This document shows, in pieces, positions 36,500-46,759 of a stretch of 55,165 nt of DNA. Made by a program: the position numbers and the translations under genes. The notes below the pieces were generated by a model. That model saw nothing but the letters and a program-made list of their open reading frames with translations, had not been told where the DNA came from and did not search any database. This stretch comes from an uncultured Anaerovibrio sp. (GTDB lineage: Bacteria > Bacillota > Negativicutes > Selenomonadales > Selenomonadaceae). Position 1 is the first letter of the stretch; every line of letters begins with the position of its first letter. The stretch is from assembly GCA_934196075.1 (NCBI GenBank), contig CAKPVW010000010.1:1-55165 (forward strand). Reading direction: 5' to 3'.

Positions 36500-36502
36500 A
36501 TT

Positions 36503-37387
36503 ATGGATATAACCTATAAGGTTTCTAAGGAAGCTCTGACCTCTGTGGGGGTCAGGGCTTTTCTTAGAAAAGAATGTGGCTTTAGCCATGGGCTATGGCG
36601 AAGATTGAAATGGAACGGCCACCTGTTGATTAACAATGAGGAAGTACGTTGTACAACAGCAATAGCTGTGGCTGGAGATGAAATTCGCTGTATTATTCCT
36701 GAGGAATCATCTCTGGTGGCAACTCCCATGAAGTTGGATATTCGCTATGAAGATGATTATTTGTTGGTACTGAACAAGCCTACTGGCATATTGGTTCATC
36801 CTACAGGGGGAGATTATAGCCATACCCTAGGCAACGGGATTCTGCATTATTACCAAGAAACTGGCCAAAATCTGGATTTTCATCCTGTCCATAGGCTGGA
36901 TAGAAATACTACTGGCTTGGTAATTGTAGCCAAATTGCCCCAATTGCAGAATATGCTTACCCAGCAGAATGGAGGCAAATTTTTTCATCGCAGCTATCTG
37001 GCTATTATTGAGGGGACTATGCCTCATCTTCAGGGCACCATAGATTTGCCTATTGCCAGACATCCAGAGAGCATTATTCAGCGTATCTGTCCCACTGATG
37101 GACAAGGCCAACGGGCAATCACTCATTATCGTACTATCTGTCAGCGACAAAGCAGGTCCTTACTAGAACTGCAGCTGGAAACCGGCCGAACCCATCAAAT
37201 ACGCGTACATTTGGCTGCTATGGGCCACCCGCTGCCAGGCGATGACCTCTACGGCGGTAAGATGGATAAAATACAAAGACAGGCTCTTCATGCCTATCAT
37301 TTGGAGCTAGACAACCCCCTCACAGGCCAACATTTATCCATCTATGCCGATATGCCATCAGATATGCAAAAATTATTCTGGCATTAA
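36503..37387 (+). CDS. RluA-family pseudouridine synthase
   Basis: A 294-residue RNA pseudouridine synthase. An S4-like N-terminus (SHGLWRRLKWNGHLLINNEEV) precedes the catalytic domain with HPVHRLDRNTTGLVI (catalytic aspartate near residue 133), FHRSYLAIIEG and LETGRTHQIRVHLAAMGHP. This is the RluD/RluC/YlyB pattern; which rRNA or tRNA uridine is changed cannot be decided. It starts four bases after uraA and surely shares its transcript. In Bacillus the relative ylyB sits before pyrR-pyrP, a similar association. Confidence 0.88.
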   Translation: MDITYKVSKEALTSVGVRAFLRKECGFSHGLWRRLKWNGHLLINNEEVRCTTAIAVAGDEIRCIIPEESSLVATPMKLDIRYEDDYLLVLNKPTGILVHPTGGDYSHTLGNGILHYYQETGQNLDFHPVHRLDRNTTGLVIVAKLPQLQNMLTQQNGGKFFHRSYLAIIEGTMPHLQGTIDLPIARHPESIIQRICPTDGQGQRAITHYRTICQRQSRSLLELQLETGRTHQIRVHLAAMGHPLPGDDLYGGKMDKIQRQALHAYHLELDNPLTGQHLSIYADMPSDMQKLFWH

Positions 37388-37417
37388 TTTTCCCAAAAAT
37401 TAAAACTATGAACTACT

Positions 37418-37456
37418 AAAAAACCACCAGGCGGAAACTTCCCGTCTGGTGGTTTT
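37418..37456. terminator. Bidirectional terminator between uraA-rluA and pyrE
   Basis: AAAACCACCAGGCGG (from 37420) pairs with CCGTCTGGTGGTTTT (37442-37456) with one G-T pair. A/T runs on both sides serve the convergent operons. Confidence 0.9.
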
Positions 37457-37492
37457 ATACATTTAAGCGATTTTAAGGCAGAATCTTAGCTT

Positions 37493-38080
37493 TTATTTAC
37501 CTGTTCTGCCTCTTTTGGTCATTGGTATGCCAGCTTTGCACAGTGGGCATTCTTCTGGCTTGTAGGTCTGTACATCCATATGGAGCAGTGCAGTGCTTGG
37601 TACATCTCCGAAGGTTGCCTTGCCGCCGCTGCGGTCTACCAACATGCTAACAGCTACAGGAATACCGCCATGCTCCTTGACAACATCAATTACCTCACGA
37701 ATAGAGCCACCGGTGGTAACAATATCCTCTACAATCAAGACACGCTCACCCTCATGGAGAGTGAAACCACGACGGAAGGTCATCTTGCCATTTTCTCTCT
37801 CTGTGAAGATAGCACGAGTCCCCAAAGCCTTGCCAGTCTCATGTGCCAGCAAAATACCGCCAGTTACAGGGCCTACTACAGTCTCAATGTTCGCATCCTT
37901 GAACTTCTCAGCCATTGCCCGGCACAGCTTCTCTGTATATACAGGCTTCTGCAATACATTGAACTTCTCTACATAACGTGGGCTGTGCAAACCAGAGGTC
38001 AGCAGGAAATGCCCCTCCATAATAGCGCTGGTTTCAATCAGCAGATCCTCAACCTCTTTTTCTGTCATAGCGTCACTCAT
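37493..38080 (-). CDS. pyrE: Orotate phosphoribosyltransferase
   Basis: A 195-residue type I phosphoribosyltransferase forming orotidine 5'-phosphate from orotate and PRPP. The PRPP loop is RVLIVEDIVTTGGSIREV (about 116-133). The C-terminus carries CPLC and a basic tail typical of Firmicutes/thermophile PyrE. It is the last gene of the operon and overlaps pyrF by four bases (ATGA). A terminator follows. Confidence 0.94.
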   Translation of the reverse strand: MSDAMTEKEVEDLLIETSAIMEGHFLLTSGLHSPRYVEKFNVLQKPVYTEKLCRAMAEKFKDANIETVVGPVTGGILLAHETGKALGTRAIFTERENGKMTFRRGFTLHEGERVLIVEDIVTTGGSIREVIDVVKEHGGIPVAVSMLVDRSGGKATFGDVPSTALLHMDVQTYKPEECPLCKAGIPMTKRGRTGK

Positions 38081-38793
38081 TTTACACTCTCCATTTCCTT
38101 CAAAATCATCTCCGCTGCTGCCCTTGGATCTTCAGCTGCCCTAATAGGACGGCCAACAACCAGATGGCTGGCACCATTGCTCAATGCCGCTGCTGGAGTA
38201 GCAATACGACTCTGATCATCCACACTAGCTCCTGCTGGACGTACACCAGGCGTAATAATCAGGAATTCCGGACCACAAGCCTCGCGAATGGCTGCCGCCT
38301 CCTGAGGAGAAGCCACCACACCATCCATACCAGCAGATTTAGCCAGCTTGGCCAAGCGAACTACCTGCTCACGAATAGTGCACTGCATGCCCAAACCCTG
38401 CCAATCAGCTTCATTAATGCTAGTAAGAATGGTTACAGCAATCAGCTTAGGACATGGCACTCCCTTTTCCTCAGCCAAGGCGTGCAGCTTGTCTACAGCA
38501 GTTTTCATCATGGTATAACCGCCAGAAGCATGGACATTCAAAATATCTGCTCCCTGGAACATTAAAGAACACAAGCCCTCTGCCACAGTATTCGGAATAT
38601 CATGAAGCTTCAAATCCAAAAATACCTTCTTATTCTGCTTCTTCAGAAAAGGCACCACATCTTGACCTGCACTATAGAAAAGCTCCATGCCAACCTTGTA
38701 GAAGCTAACACTATCCCCCAAGCTGTCCACAAGAGCAGTAACATCATCTATATTGTGAAAGTCCAACGCAACAATCAAACGATCATCAGCCAT
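38077..38793 (-). CDS. pyrF: Orotidine 5'-phosphate decarboxylase
   Basis: About 238 residues from the ATG at 38793 (MADDRLIVALDFHN) with GGAGG five bases upstream. KVFLDLKLHDIPNTV carries the catalytic Asp-x-Lys-x-x-Asp set, and the TIM barrel ends in SHLVVGRPIRAAEDP with the phosphate-binding arginine. It makes UMP. The 69-base gap to carB holds an AGGGGC/GCCCCT hairpin (38813-38845), at the place where pyrK-pyrD stand in Bacillus. Confidence 0.95.
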   Translation of the reverse strand: MADDRLIVALDFHNIDDVTALVDSLGDSVSFYKVGMELFYSAGQDVVPFLKKQNKKVFLDLKLHDIPNTVAEGLCSLMFQGADILNVHASGGYTMMKTAVDKLHALAEEKGVPCPKLIAVTILTSINEADWQGLGMQCTIREQVVRLAKLAKSAGMDGVVASPQEAAAIREACGPEFLIITPGVRPAGASVDDQSRIATPAAALSNGASHLVVGRPIRAAEDPRAAAEMILKEMESVK

Positions 38794-38862
38794 TTTAACC
38801 TCCATATTTTGCAGGGGCCCTGTCCTTACTTTGACCAAAGCCCCTACCCATCTTTTTATTTT

Positions 38863-41800
38863 TTAAGCCAGCTCATCGCCACCGCCTACATAATCCTGAA
38901 TAGCCAGGCTGTAGACCAAACGGCGCTCCCGCATAAAGGACAGAACCCTCAAAACCTCCCAAGCAGTATCAAGAGAGGTCAAGCAAGGAATGGCATGCTC
39001 AACAGTAGCACGACGAATCTTGAAACCATCATTGGCTACATTCTTACCCTGATTCTGAGTCATGGTGTTAATAACCATATGAATGGAACCCTTCTTAATC
39101 ATCTGGATAATATCTGCACTGCGCTCATGCATCTTGCCAACAACCTCGGCATCAATACCCATTTCCTGAATAGCCTTGGCACTACCAGAAGTAGCTACCA
39201 GCTTAAAGCCCAGCTCAGAGAAGGCCTTAGCCAGCTGCTTCATCTCTTCTTTGTCCTTATTGGCCACAGTAAAGAGAATACAGCCATTGAGTGGAATGTT
39301 CATACCAGCACCGGTAATAGCCTTGTAAAGGGCACGAGCATAGTGATAATCAATACCCATTACCTCGCCAGTGGACTTCATCTCAGGCCCAAGGGAAATA
39401 TCCACATCAGCCATCTTGTTAAAGGAGAATACTGGTGCCTTTACAGCCACATAAGGCTTTGGTGGTACCAAGCCGGAATGGAAGCCCAGCTCCTTCAGAG
39501 ATGCGCCAAGAGCAACCTGAGTTGCCACATCCACCATCTGTACATCAGTAACCTTGCTCAGGAATGGTACAGTTCTGGAGGAACGTGGATTTACCTCGAT
39601 AACATAAACCTCATCATTTACCACAACGTACTGAATGTTCATCAGGCCCTTAACATGAAGACCTACAGCCAGACGCTTGGTATAGTCGATAATGGTGTAA
39701 ATAACCTTGGAGGACAAGGTCTGTGGTGGATATACAGCAATAGAGTCACCAGAATGTACGCCAGCTCTCTCTACATGCTCCATAATACCAGGAATAACCA
39801 CATCAATGCCATCGGAGATAGCATCTACCTCTACCTCAGTACCCTGCATATAGCGGTCTACCAAAACAGGATGATCTGGAGTTACCTGTACAGCTCTGCC
39901 CATGTAATCTCTCAGCTCGTCCTCATTGTAAACGATTTCCATAGCACGGCCGCCCAGTACATAGGAAGGACGTACCATAACAGGATAGCCAATATCTGCT
40001 GCGCCAGAGATAGCCTCCTCCTGGCTGGTAACAGAAATTCCTTTTGGACGAGGAATATGAGCCTGAGTCAATACCTCATCAAAACGCTCTCTATCCTCTG
40101 CCCGGTCAATATCATCTACAGAAGTACCAAATACCTTGACACCAGCCTTGGAAAGAGCTCCAGCCAAATTGATGGCAGTCTGGCCACCAAACTGAACGAT
40201 AACACCCTCTGGCTTTTCCTTGTCGATAATGTTCAGTACATCCTCGGCAGTCAAAGGCTCAAAGTACAGTCTATCAGAAATATCAAAATCTGTTGATACG
40301 GTTTCTGGGTTGTTGTTGACAATAATCGCCTCAATACCCATATCCCGCAGTGCCCATACGGAATGAACAGAGCAATAGTCAAACTCTACACCCTGACCGA
40401 TACGGATAGGGCCAGAGCCCAGAACCATTACCTTGCGACGCTTGCTGGAGGTATCCACCTCATCTTCCTGAGCATGGAAAGTGGAGTAATAATATGGCGT
40501 AGCCGCCTCAAACTCAGCAGCACAGGTATCTACCATCTTGTAGCATGGCAGAATATTCATGGTCTTGCGAAGGGTACGGATTTCATCTGGAGTCTTGCCA
40601 GCCACCTCAGCGATGGAACGATCTGCCAAACCAGCATCCTTGGCCTTCAGCATCAGTCTTGGAGTAATAACCCCTTCCTTCAGCTCATTCTCCACATCGG
40701 TAATATGCTTAATCTTCCGCAGGAACCACTTGTCAATCTTGGTAATATTGTGAATCTCATCCACAGTGCAGATACCGCGGCGGAGAGCCTCAGCTACTAC
40801 GAAGATACGCTCATCATTGCATCTGGACAGATGCTTGATAACCTTATCGTCATTCCAGCCATCCATCTTGTCCATATGGAGACGATGTACGCCGATTTCC
40901 AGAGAACGAACAGCCTTCAGAATAGCTCCCTCGAAGTTTCTGTCAATGGACATAACCTCACCGGTAGCCTTCATCTGGGTACCCAAGGTCTTGTCAGCAT
41001 AAACGAATTTATCAAATGGCCATCTTGGGAACTTAACTACGCAGTAGTCCAAAGCAGGCTCGAAGCAAGCCTTGGTTTTCTGAGTAACAGCATTGGTAAT
41101 CTCGTCCAAGCTATAGCCAATAGCAATCTTAGCAGAAACCTTGGCAATAGGATAACCGGTAGCCTTGGAAGCCAAAGCAGAAGAACGGCTTACACGAGGA
41201 TTTACCTCAATTACATAATACTGGTTGCTATTAGGATCTAAGGCATACTGAGCATTACAGCCACCCTCGATACCCAGCTCACGAATAATGCGGATGGAAG
41301 CACTACGCAGCATCTGATATTCATGGTCAGTCAAGGTCTGGGATGGAGCTACTACAATGGAGTCACCAGTATGAACGCCTACAGGGTCAAAATTCTCCAT
41401 GTTGCAGACAGTAATACAGTTGTCATTACCGTCACGCATTACCTCATACTCAATTTCCTTCCAGCCAGCTACACTGCGCTCAATGAGAACCTGACCAATC
41501 ATGGAATACTTCAAGCCCTTGATAACAATATCAATCAGCTCGTCCTCGCTTTCGGCAATACCGCCGCCAGTACCACCCATAGTATAGGCAGGGCGTACAA
41601 TCAATGGATAGCCGATTTCATGGGCAAAAGCCACAGCGGAAGCCACATCCTCTACAATGGTAGACTCAGGAATAGGCTCACCCAGCTTGTTCATGGTTTC
41701 TTTGAACAGTTCTCTATCCTCTGCCCGCTCAATAGCCTCCAGAGAAGTACCCAGAAGCTCAACATCATACTTCTCCAGAATGCCCTGCTCAGACAGCTTA

Positions 41801-42099
41801 ACAGCCAGATTCAAACCAGCCTGACCGCCCAAGGTAGCCAGCAGGCCATCAGGACGCTCCTTGCTGATAATCTCCTCCAAGAACTCTACAGTCAGAGGCT
41901 CAATATATACACGATCCGCCATATGAGTATCAGTCATAATGGTAGCAGGATTGCTATTTACCAATACAACCTCCAGGCCTTCCTCCTTGAGGGCGCGGCA
42001 GGCCTGAGAACCTGCATAGTCAAACTCTGCTGCCTGGCCGATAATAATAGGGCCGGAACCAATAACTAAAACCTTTTTGATATTTTCCTTCTTTGGCAC
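38863..42099 (-). CDS. carB: Carbamoyl-phosphate synthase large subunit
   Basis: A 1078-residue, internally duplicated ATP-grasp enzyme. The two halves open with [23 protein letters not shown] and [22 protein letters not shown] and each has a full ATP-grasp domain. The C-terminal MGS-like allosteric domain (about 935-1065) ends in [15 protein letters not shown]. It joins ammonia, bicarbonate and two ATP to carbamoyl phosphate. The start is GTG at 42099 with GGGGGAG six bases upstream, three bases after the carA stop. Confidence 0.97.
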   Translation of the reverse strand: MPKKENIKKVLVIGSGPIIIGQAAEFDYAGSQACRALKEEGLEVVLVNSNPATIMTDTHMADRVYIEPLTVEFLEEIISKERPDGLLATLGGQAGLNLAVKLSEQGILEKYDVELLGTSLEAIERAEDRELFKETMNKLGEPIPESTIVEDVASAVAFAHEIGYPLIVRPAYTMGGTGGGIAESEDELIDIVIKGLKYSMIGQVLIERSVAGWKEIEYEVMRDGNDNCITVCNMENFDPVGVHTGDSIVVAPSQTLTDHEYQMLRSASIRIIRELGIEGGCNAQYALDPNSNQYYVIEVNPRVSRSSALASKATGYPIAKVSAKIAIGYSLDEITNAVTQKTKACFEPALDYCVVKFPRWPFDKFVYADKTLGTQMKATGEVMSIDRNFEGAILKAVRSLEIGVHRLHMDKMDGWNDDKVIKHLSRCNDERIFVVAEALRRGICTVDEIHNITKIDKWFLRKIKHITDVENELKEGVITPRLMLKAKDAGLADRSIAEVAGKTPDEIRTLRKTMNILPCYKMVDTCAAEFEAATPYYYSTFHAQEDEVDTSSKRRKVMVLGSGPIRIGQGVEFDYCSVHSVWALRDMGIEAIIVNNNPETVSTDFDISDRLYFEPLTAEDVLNIIDKEKPEGVIVQFGGQTAINLAGALSKAGVKVFGTSVDDIDRAEDRERFDEVLTQAHIPRPKGISVTSQEEAISGAADIGYPVMVRPSYVLGGRAMEIVYNEDELRDYMGRAVQVTPDHPVLVDRYMQGTEVEVDAISDGIDVVIPGIMEHVERAGVHSGDSIAVYPPQTLSSKVIYTIIDYTKRLAVGLHVKGLMNIQYVVVNDEVYVIEVNPRSSRTVPFLSKVTDVQMVDVATQVALGASLKELGFHSGLVPPKPYVAVKAPVFSFNKMADVDISLGPEMKSTGEVMGIDYHYARALYKAITGAGMNIPLNGCILFTVANKDKEEMKQLAKAFSELGFKLVATSGSAKAIQEMGIDAEVVGKMHERSADIIQMIKKGSIHMVINTMTQNQGKNVANDGFKIRRATVEHAIPCLTSLDTAWEVLRVLSFMRERRLVYSLAIQDYVGGGDELA

Positions 42100-42102
42100 T
42101 GA

Positions 42103-43176
42103 TTACTCCCCCTTCTTGCTGCCTGTAAGCATGGTCCAGAACTGATCAAACAAATACATATTGTCATCAGGTCCAGGAGATGCCTCAGGATGATACTGCA
42201 CACAGAACAGAGGCAGAGTCTTATGACGCAGGCCCTCTACAGTGCCATCATTAACATTGATATGAGTAACCTCCAATGGCAGATCCTTCAGGGATTCCTC
42301 ATCTACAGCATAGCCATGATTCTGGGAAGAAATATGTACTCTGCCATTCAGCAGATTCTTAACAGGCTGATTGGAGCCGCGATGACCGAATTTCAGCTTG
42401 TAGGTATTGGCACCCAGAGCCAAAGAAATCAACTGATGACCAAGGCAGATACCAAACATTGGCTTCTTGCCAATCAACTTCTTTACCTCAGCAATAACCT
42501 CTGGTACATCCTTTGGATCCCCAGGGCCATTGGACAGGAAGATTCCGTCTGGATTCATAGCCAGAACCTCCTCAGCAGAGGTATGGGCAGGTACTACAGT
42601 AAGATTACAGCCAAGATTGTGCAGGGAATTCAGGATATTCTGCTTGATGCCAAAATCCATAACCACTACATCAGGGCCGTCATTTTCCATCTTATAAACC
42701 TCAGGAGTAGTAACCTCCTGAACAACTTCCTTCTTGATAGGCACAGCAAAGAGCTCATCAATTTCAGTCTTGGTAGCATCCTCTGGTACAATAATCCCCT
42801 TCATGCAGCCTACGGAACGAATCCGGCGGGTTACAGCACGAGTATCCACATTGTACAGACAAGGTACGCCCTGACGAGTCAGGAAATCAGCCAGCTCGCT
42901 CTGCAGCTGCCAGTTGCTGCCCTCATCACACAGCTCTCCAATAACAAAGCCGTTAACAAAGGAGCGACGGGACTGCATGAACTTCTCAGCCACGCCATAG
43001 TTACCAATCAGTGGAAAGGTCAAAGTAACAATCTGACGGCAGTAGGAAGGATCTGTCAAAATCTCCTGATAGCCAGTCATACCAGTATTGAAAACTACCT
43101 CGCCAGTAGCCTTAATATTATTTAACAAAGTGCCAGTAAAAACACTTCCATCTTCTAAAATAAGCTTGCCTTTCAA
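42103..43176 (-). CDS. carA: Carbamoyl-phosphate synthase small subunit (glutaminase)
   Basis: A 357-residue glutamine amidotransferase that supplies ammonia to CarB. The N-terminal CarA domain ([16 protein letters not shown]) is followed by a class I glutaminase with the nucleophile in [15 protein letters not shown] (about 246-260) and the His/Glu pair in [11 protein letters not shown]. It starts at TTG (43176), seven bases after GGAGG; no ATG fits. Coupled with carB. Confidence 0.96.
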   Translation of the reverse strand: MKGKLILEDGSVFTGTLLNNIKATGEVVFNTGMTGYQEILTDPSYCRQIVTLTFPLIGNYGVAEKFMQSRRSFVNGFVIGELCDEGSNWQLQSELADFLTRQGVPCLYNVDTRAVTRRIRSVGCMKGIIVPEDATKTEIDELFAVPIKKEVVQEVTTPEVYKMENDGPDVVVMDFGIKQNILNSLHNLGCNLTVVPAHTSAEEVLAMNPDGIFLSNGPGDPKDVPEVIAEVKKLIGKKPMFGICLGHQLISLALGANTYKLKFGHRGSNQPVKNLLNGRVHISSQNHGYAVDEESLKDLPLEVTHINVNDGTVEGLRHKTLPLFCVQYHPEASPGPDDNMYLFDQFWTMLTGSKKGE

Positions 43177-43191
43177 AATTACACCTCCGAA

Positions 43192-44481
43192 TTATGCCAG
43201 AATCTCTCCATCCTTCATAACCATTTTGCCATCAACAAAGGTCATAACAGGACGGCCCTTCAGCTTGCGGCCCACAAATGGAGAATGGGAGCCCTTGGTA
43301 TAGAACTTCTTGGCATCCACAGTCCACTCCAGCTCAGGATCTATAACGGTAATATCTGCTGGCATACCCTCTGCCAGGCTGCCTGCCTCAATGTCAAAGA
43401 TTCTAGCAGGAGCAGCAGTCATGCGCTCAATCATGGTAGCCACATCCAGCTTGCCAGTGTGAACCAAATCAGTCATCATAACGCCAACGGCAGTTTCCAG
43501 ACCTGGGAAGCCGCTAGGAGCATACATATACTCTCTATCCTTTTCCTCCTGAGCATGAGGGGAATGATCCGTAACGATACAGTCAATAGTGCCATCCTTC
43601 AGACCCTCCAGCACGGCATCTACATCCTTCTGCTCTCTCAAAGGAGGATTAATCTTGGTGGAGCTATCGAAAAGCTCTACGCAATCATCAGTCATGGTCA
43701 TATGCTGTGGGGTAGCCTCAGCAGTTACCTTAACACCTCTTGCCTTGGCCTGACGCACAATATCCACAGCCCGAGCAGAGCTGATGTGAGCTACATGAAC
43801 CTTGGCATCAGCATACTCTGCCAGCATAATATCTCTTGCTACAGCAATATCCTCTGCCACAGTAGGACGTCCCTTCATGCCCAGCATAGCAGAGCGATGG
43901 CTTTCGTTCATTACGCCTTCCTCAACCAGAGATGGCTCCTCATCGTGGTTAATAATAACCTTATCAAAGGTACGGAGATAATCATAGCAGTTCAACAGAA
44001 CCTTGGCAGATTTGGTAAAATGACCATCATCGGAGAAAGCAATGGCACCAGCCTCTGTCATATCTCCTACCTCAGCCATTTCCTCACCCTTCTGGCCCTT
44101 GGTTACGGCACCAATAATCTCAATATGTACTACAGCATCCTCTTCTGCTCGCTTCTGCATAGCCTTAACCAGAGCTGCTGTATCAATAACAGGATTGGTA
44201 TTTGGCATGGTAGCTACTCTGGTGTAGCCACCAGCAGCTGCTGCCTTGGAGCCGGAAGCAAAATCCTCCTTGGCCTCCTGACCTGGTTCTCTCAAATGAA
44301 CATGCATGTCAATCAGTCCTGGAGAAACAATTTTGCCTGCAGCCTCCACAACCTGAGCACCCTCAGCCTGAAGATTTTCACCTACAGCAGCGATTTTGCC
44401 ATCCTCTACCAGAACATCTGCAATCTTGTCTATAGCATTGGCTGGATCTATAACCCGGCCACCTTTAATCAATATTTTCAT
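43192..44481 (-). CDS. pyrC: Dihydroorotase
   Basis: A 429-residue zinc amidohydrolase closing carbamoyl aspartate to dihydroorotate. Metal ligands appear in GLIDMHVHLREPGQEAKED, VHVAHISSARAVDIVRQAK and CIVTDHSPHAQEEKD. Length and motifs fit the type I PyrC of Gram-positives. It overlaps pyrB by four bases (ATGA) and ends 15 bases before carA. Confidence 0.95.
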   Translation of the reverse strand: MKILIKGGRVIDPANAIDKIADVLVEDGKIAAVGENLQAEGAQVVEAAGKIVSPGLIDMHVHLREPGQEAKEDFASGSKAAAAGGYTRVATMPNTNPVIDTAALVKAMQKRAEEDAVVHIEIIGAVTKGQKGEEMAEVGDMTEAGAIAFSDDGHFTKSAKVLLNCYDYLRTFDKVIINHDEEPSLVEEGVMNESHRSAMLGMKGRPTVAEDIAVARDIMLAEYADAKVHVAHISSARAVDIVRQAKARGVKVTAEATPQHMTMTDDCVELFDSSTKINPPLREQKDVDAVLEGLKDGTIDCIVTDHSPHAQEEKDREYMYAPSGFPGLETAVGVMMTDLVHTGKLDVATMIERMTAAPARIFDIEAGSLAEGMPADITVIDPELEWTVDAKKFYTKGSHSPFVGRKLKGRPVMTFVDGKMVMKDGEILA

Positions 44482-45425
44482 ACTTCCTTACCTCCAGTCA
44501 GTGCATGAGTCAGAATTGCCATACGAACAGCAACACCATTCTGTACCTGCTCCTGAATTGCGGAATTTGGCCCATAAGCTACGAAAGGAGAAATCTCCAA
44601 GCCCTTATTCATTGGACCAGGATGGAGAATCAACACATCCTTCTTAGCCAGCTGCAGACGGGCATCATTAATGCCGAAAATGCGGGCATATTCTCTAGGA
44701 GATGGGAACAAGCCGGACTTCTGACGTTCCAGCTGAATACGCAGAACATTGATTACATCAGCGTTCTTGATAGCATCCTCTACGCGGTCATGGACATAGA
44801 TGCCATCCTCCTCAAAGAGATAACGAGGCATCAAGGTCTTTGGGCCAGCCAAATGCACCTCAATACCCATCTTCCGCATGCCCTGAATATCAGAACGAGC
44901 CACACGGCTATGGCTAATATCACCTAGAATTGCTGCCTTCAGTCCCTGGAAGCGGCCTTTCTTTTCCATAATGGTAAAAAGATTTAACAGGCCCTGAGAA
45001 GGATGGGCATGAGCACCATCACCAGCATTAATAATTACAGGACTAACCACCTTGGACGCATATTCTGCAGCACCCTCTGCCTTGTGACGCATAACGATTG
45101 CATCTACACCCATGGCCTCCACAGTGTACAGGGTATCTCTCAGGCTTTCTCCCTTGACAATGCTGCTGGTGCCAGCGGTAATGTTCACCACATCAGCTCC
45201 AAGATATTTGCCTGCCAGCTCGAAAGAGGAACGGGTTCTGGTACTTGGCTCGTAGAACAAAGTCACAATAGACTTGCCCCGCAAGGCTGGTACCTTCTTG
45301 ATATCACGATGAATGATATTTTTCATTTCCTTGGCTGTTTCCAGAATCATCTGGATTTCATCAGCAGAAAAGTCGGCCAAAGCCAGAACATCCCTGCCTC
45401 TGAGAGACATGCTGTTTTTTCCCAA
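44478..45425 (-). CDS. pyrB: Aspartate carbamoyltransferase catalytic subunit
   Basis: About 315 residues. The carbamoyl-phosphate loop is FYEPSTRTRSSFELA (about 53-67), HPSQGLLNLFTI follows, and HPGPMNKG lies near the C-terminus. It catalyses the first committed pyrimidine step. The reading frame opens at GTG 45434, but AAGGAG lies eight bases before TTG at 45425, which is the better start. No pyrI is found, as in Gram-positives. It is first in pyrB-pyrC-carA-carB-pyrF-pyrE, behind a PyrR-type leader. Confidence 0.95.
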   Translation of the reverse strand: MGKNSMSLRGRDVLALADFSADEIQMILETAKEMKNIIHRDIKKVPALRGKSIVTLFYEPSTRTRSSFELAGKYLGADVVNITAGTSSIVKGESLRDTLYTVEAMGVDAIVMRHKAEGAAEYASKVVSPVIINAGDGAHAHPSQGLLNLFTIMEKKGRFQGLKAAILGDISHSRVARSDIQGMRKMGIEVHLAGPKTLMPRYLFEEDGIYVHDRVEDAIKNADVINVLRIQLERQKSGLFPSPREYARIFGINDARLQLAKKDVLILHPGPMNKGLEISPFVAYGPNSAIQEQVQNGVAVRMAILTHALTGGKEV

Positions 45426-45483
45426 AGCAATCACTCCTTTTTATTTCTTATCCTGCCATATAGCACAGATTTTCCAATGACCT

Positions 45484-45593
45484 AAAAAAGAAAAAGGCTT
45501 TCCTGTACCCATCAAGGCACAAGAAAGCCATAGCTTTTACATACACAAAAATACAAGCTTCCTTTATCAGCCTCACAGGACCAATTTCAAAGG
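45484..45593 (-). promoter_or_regulatory. PyrR-type transcription attenuator of the pyr operon
   Basis: The leader carries a PyrR-binding-loop pattern: a CCTTT/AAAGG lower stem (45593-45589 and 45565-45561) encloses GGTCCTGTGAGGCT, matching the known UCCnGnGAGGCU loop. Downstream a terminator hairpin with GGCTTTC/GAAAGCC at its base (45496-45529) is followed by TTTTTCTTTTTTT. In Firmicutes PyrR bound to UMP favours this terminator. No pyrR gene is in the window. Confidence 0.8.
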
Positions 45594-45614
45594 CCATATT
45601 CACTTTCACAGAAC

Positions 45615-45643
45615 ATTGTAGCATAGGCATATGCAAAAGTCAA
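45615..45643 (-). promoter_or_regulatory. Promoter of the pyr operon
   Basis: TTGACT (45643-45638), a 17-base spacer and TACAAT (45620-45615), placing the start about 180 bases before pyrB, ahead of the attenuator. Confidence 0.75.
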
Positions 45644-45771
45644 AAGAAGTTTCCAGTTATCAATCAACCATGCTTCTATTTCTGCTTATGGCTATTTTCA
45701 TAATTCTCATAAGTATATGTTAAATCCTTGAGTGCAATGCGACAACTATATTTATACAATATCACTTTCGG

Positions 45772-45999
45772 TTATCGACAATTTGTCAGAATTTTCCCTG
45801 TATATTCCTGTCTTAATTCTTCTGCCAGATACTCATCGCTCATGCAATGCATATCAGAAACACCGTCACGGATCAGCTGATAAACCTGGGAATGATAAAA
45901 GAAATCCAATGCTGCATCCAATGAAAGCCCCTGCATTTTGGCAAAGCACTCAATGACACGGCTATATTTTTTTTGAAGTAAAATTGGATTTGCTGTCAT
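45772..45999 (-). CDS. DUF3791 protein (downstream copy)
   Basis: A 75-residue helical protein with the DUF3791 pattern: YSRVIECFAKMQGLSLDAALDFFYHSQVYQLIRDGVSDMHCMSDEYLAEEL. It starts 14 bases after the DUF3990 gene with GGAAG upstream. It shares only a loose pattern with the upstream copy (46463-46696). Its biochemical role is not known; its constant pairing with DUF3990 suggests a cognate partner or antitoxin-like part. Confidence 0.7.
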   Translation of the reverse strand: MTANPILLQKKYSRVIECFAKMQGLSLDAALDFFYHSQVYQLIRDGVSDMHCMSDEYLAEELRQEYTGKILTNCR

Positions 46000-46013
46000 A
46001 GTGTTTCACTTCC

Positions 46014-46466
46014 TTAAAAATGCAACAGAGACAATGCTTTCTCTGTGCGGAAACAAATTTGCAGGTTCGGCTTTTCGTAACGCAGGGGGTTGATGGCTTC
46101 TGTCTTATCAATCAACCTGTCAAAGAACAGCTCCACCGTATTGAACACCTTGTCATTGGCAACACCGCCTACAACCAAATCATAATCTGTCGAATCTTTT
46201 CCTCTGCGGCAGTTCAGAATAAAATCCAGCCATCCTTCGGAATAAGAATCGAATTTCAATATTTTCAGTTCTGCTTCCCGATCTTCATTGTATTCATACC
46301 GAGAGATAATACTATCTTTCCCACGGCGTTTGAACTTGCCACACCACTTTGCTGCCTGTTCATACAGGGGTGTAACATAGAAGCCACGCCCGAAATCCAC
46401 ATTAGAGCGGGAATGAATCAAATCAGGCTTTGCGATCTCTAAGAAAGAACCATGATAGAGAATCAT
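46014..46466 (-). CDS. DUF3990 protein, possible ADP-ribosyltransferase-fold toxin or effector
   Basis: A 150-residue protein typical of DUF3990. It opens MILYHGSFLEIAKPDLIHSR, continues NVDFGRGFYVTPLYEQAAKWC and ends NLQICFRTEKALSLL. The spacing of YHG, GRGFYVT and a later Glu-containing strand recalls the His-Tyr-Glu core of ADP-ribosyltransferases. It overlaps the first DUF3791 gene by four bases (ATGA) and lies 14 bases before the second, so the three form one coupled operon. A toxin role is inference; no signal peptide is seen. Confidence 0.7.
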   Translation of the reverse strand: MILYHGSFLEIAKPDLIHSRSNVDFGRGFYVTPLYEQAAKWCGKFKRRGKDSIISRYEYNEDREAELKILKFDSYSEGWLDFILNCRRGKDSTDYDLVVGGVANDKVFNTVELFFDRLIDKTEAINPLRYEKPNLQICFRTEKALSLLHF

Positions 46467-46696
46467 ACTTTCACCTCCCTTTCTTTCATTACATCAAGGA
46501 GATCATCAACGATATATTCCCGGCTCTGGGTATGCAGCACTTCATATTCCGGTACAATGTAGCCATGCAAAATATCACTCTGTTCGGCAAATGCCTGATA
46601 GACACGCTCTGCCTCCACACCTAGCTTTGTTGCTACACTTTCTATGCAAAATACGACAAACTCCAACTCATTAGAATTTTTAATTTTTTCGCCCAT
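46463..46696 (-). CDS. DUF3791 protein (upstream copy)
   Basis: A 77-residue protein with the DUF3791 hallmark DILHGYIVPEYEVLHTQSREYIVDDLLDVM. The helical N-terminus contains FVVFCIESVATKLGVEAERVY. It leads the three-gene DUF3791-DUF3990-DUF3791 set, and its small size and first position fit an antitoxin or partner role. The ATG follows AAAGGAT. Confidence 0.7.
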   Translation of the reverse strand: MGEKIKNSNELEFVVFCIESVATKLGVEAERVYQAFAEQSDILHGYIVPEYEVLHTQSREYIVDDLLDVMKEREVKV

Positions 46697-46759
46697 CGTA
46701 TGTAATCCTTTCTTACTTTATAATTCATCGTTTCCATTCGCTTTGATGACCTTTTCTCC

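Noticed and set aside
38602..40296. A 564-codon plus-strand frame opposite pyrF/carB
   Set aside because: Codon-mirror shadow of carB; Ile/His/Leu-rich with no recognisable domain.
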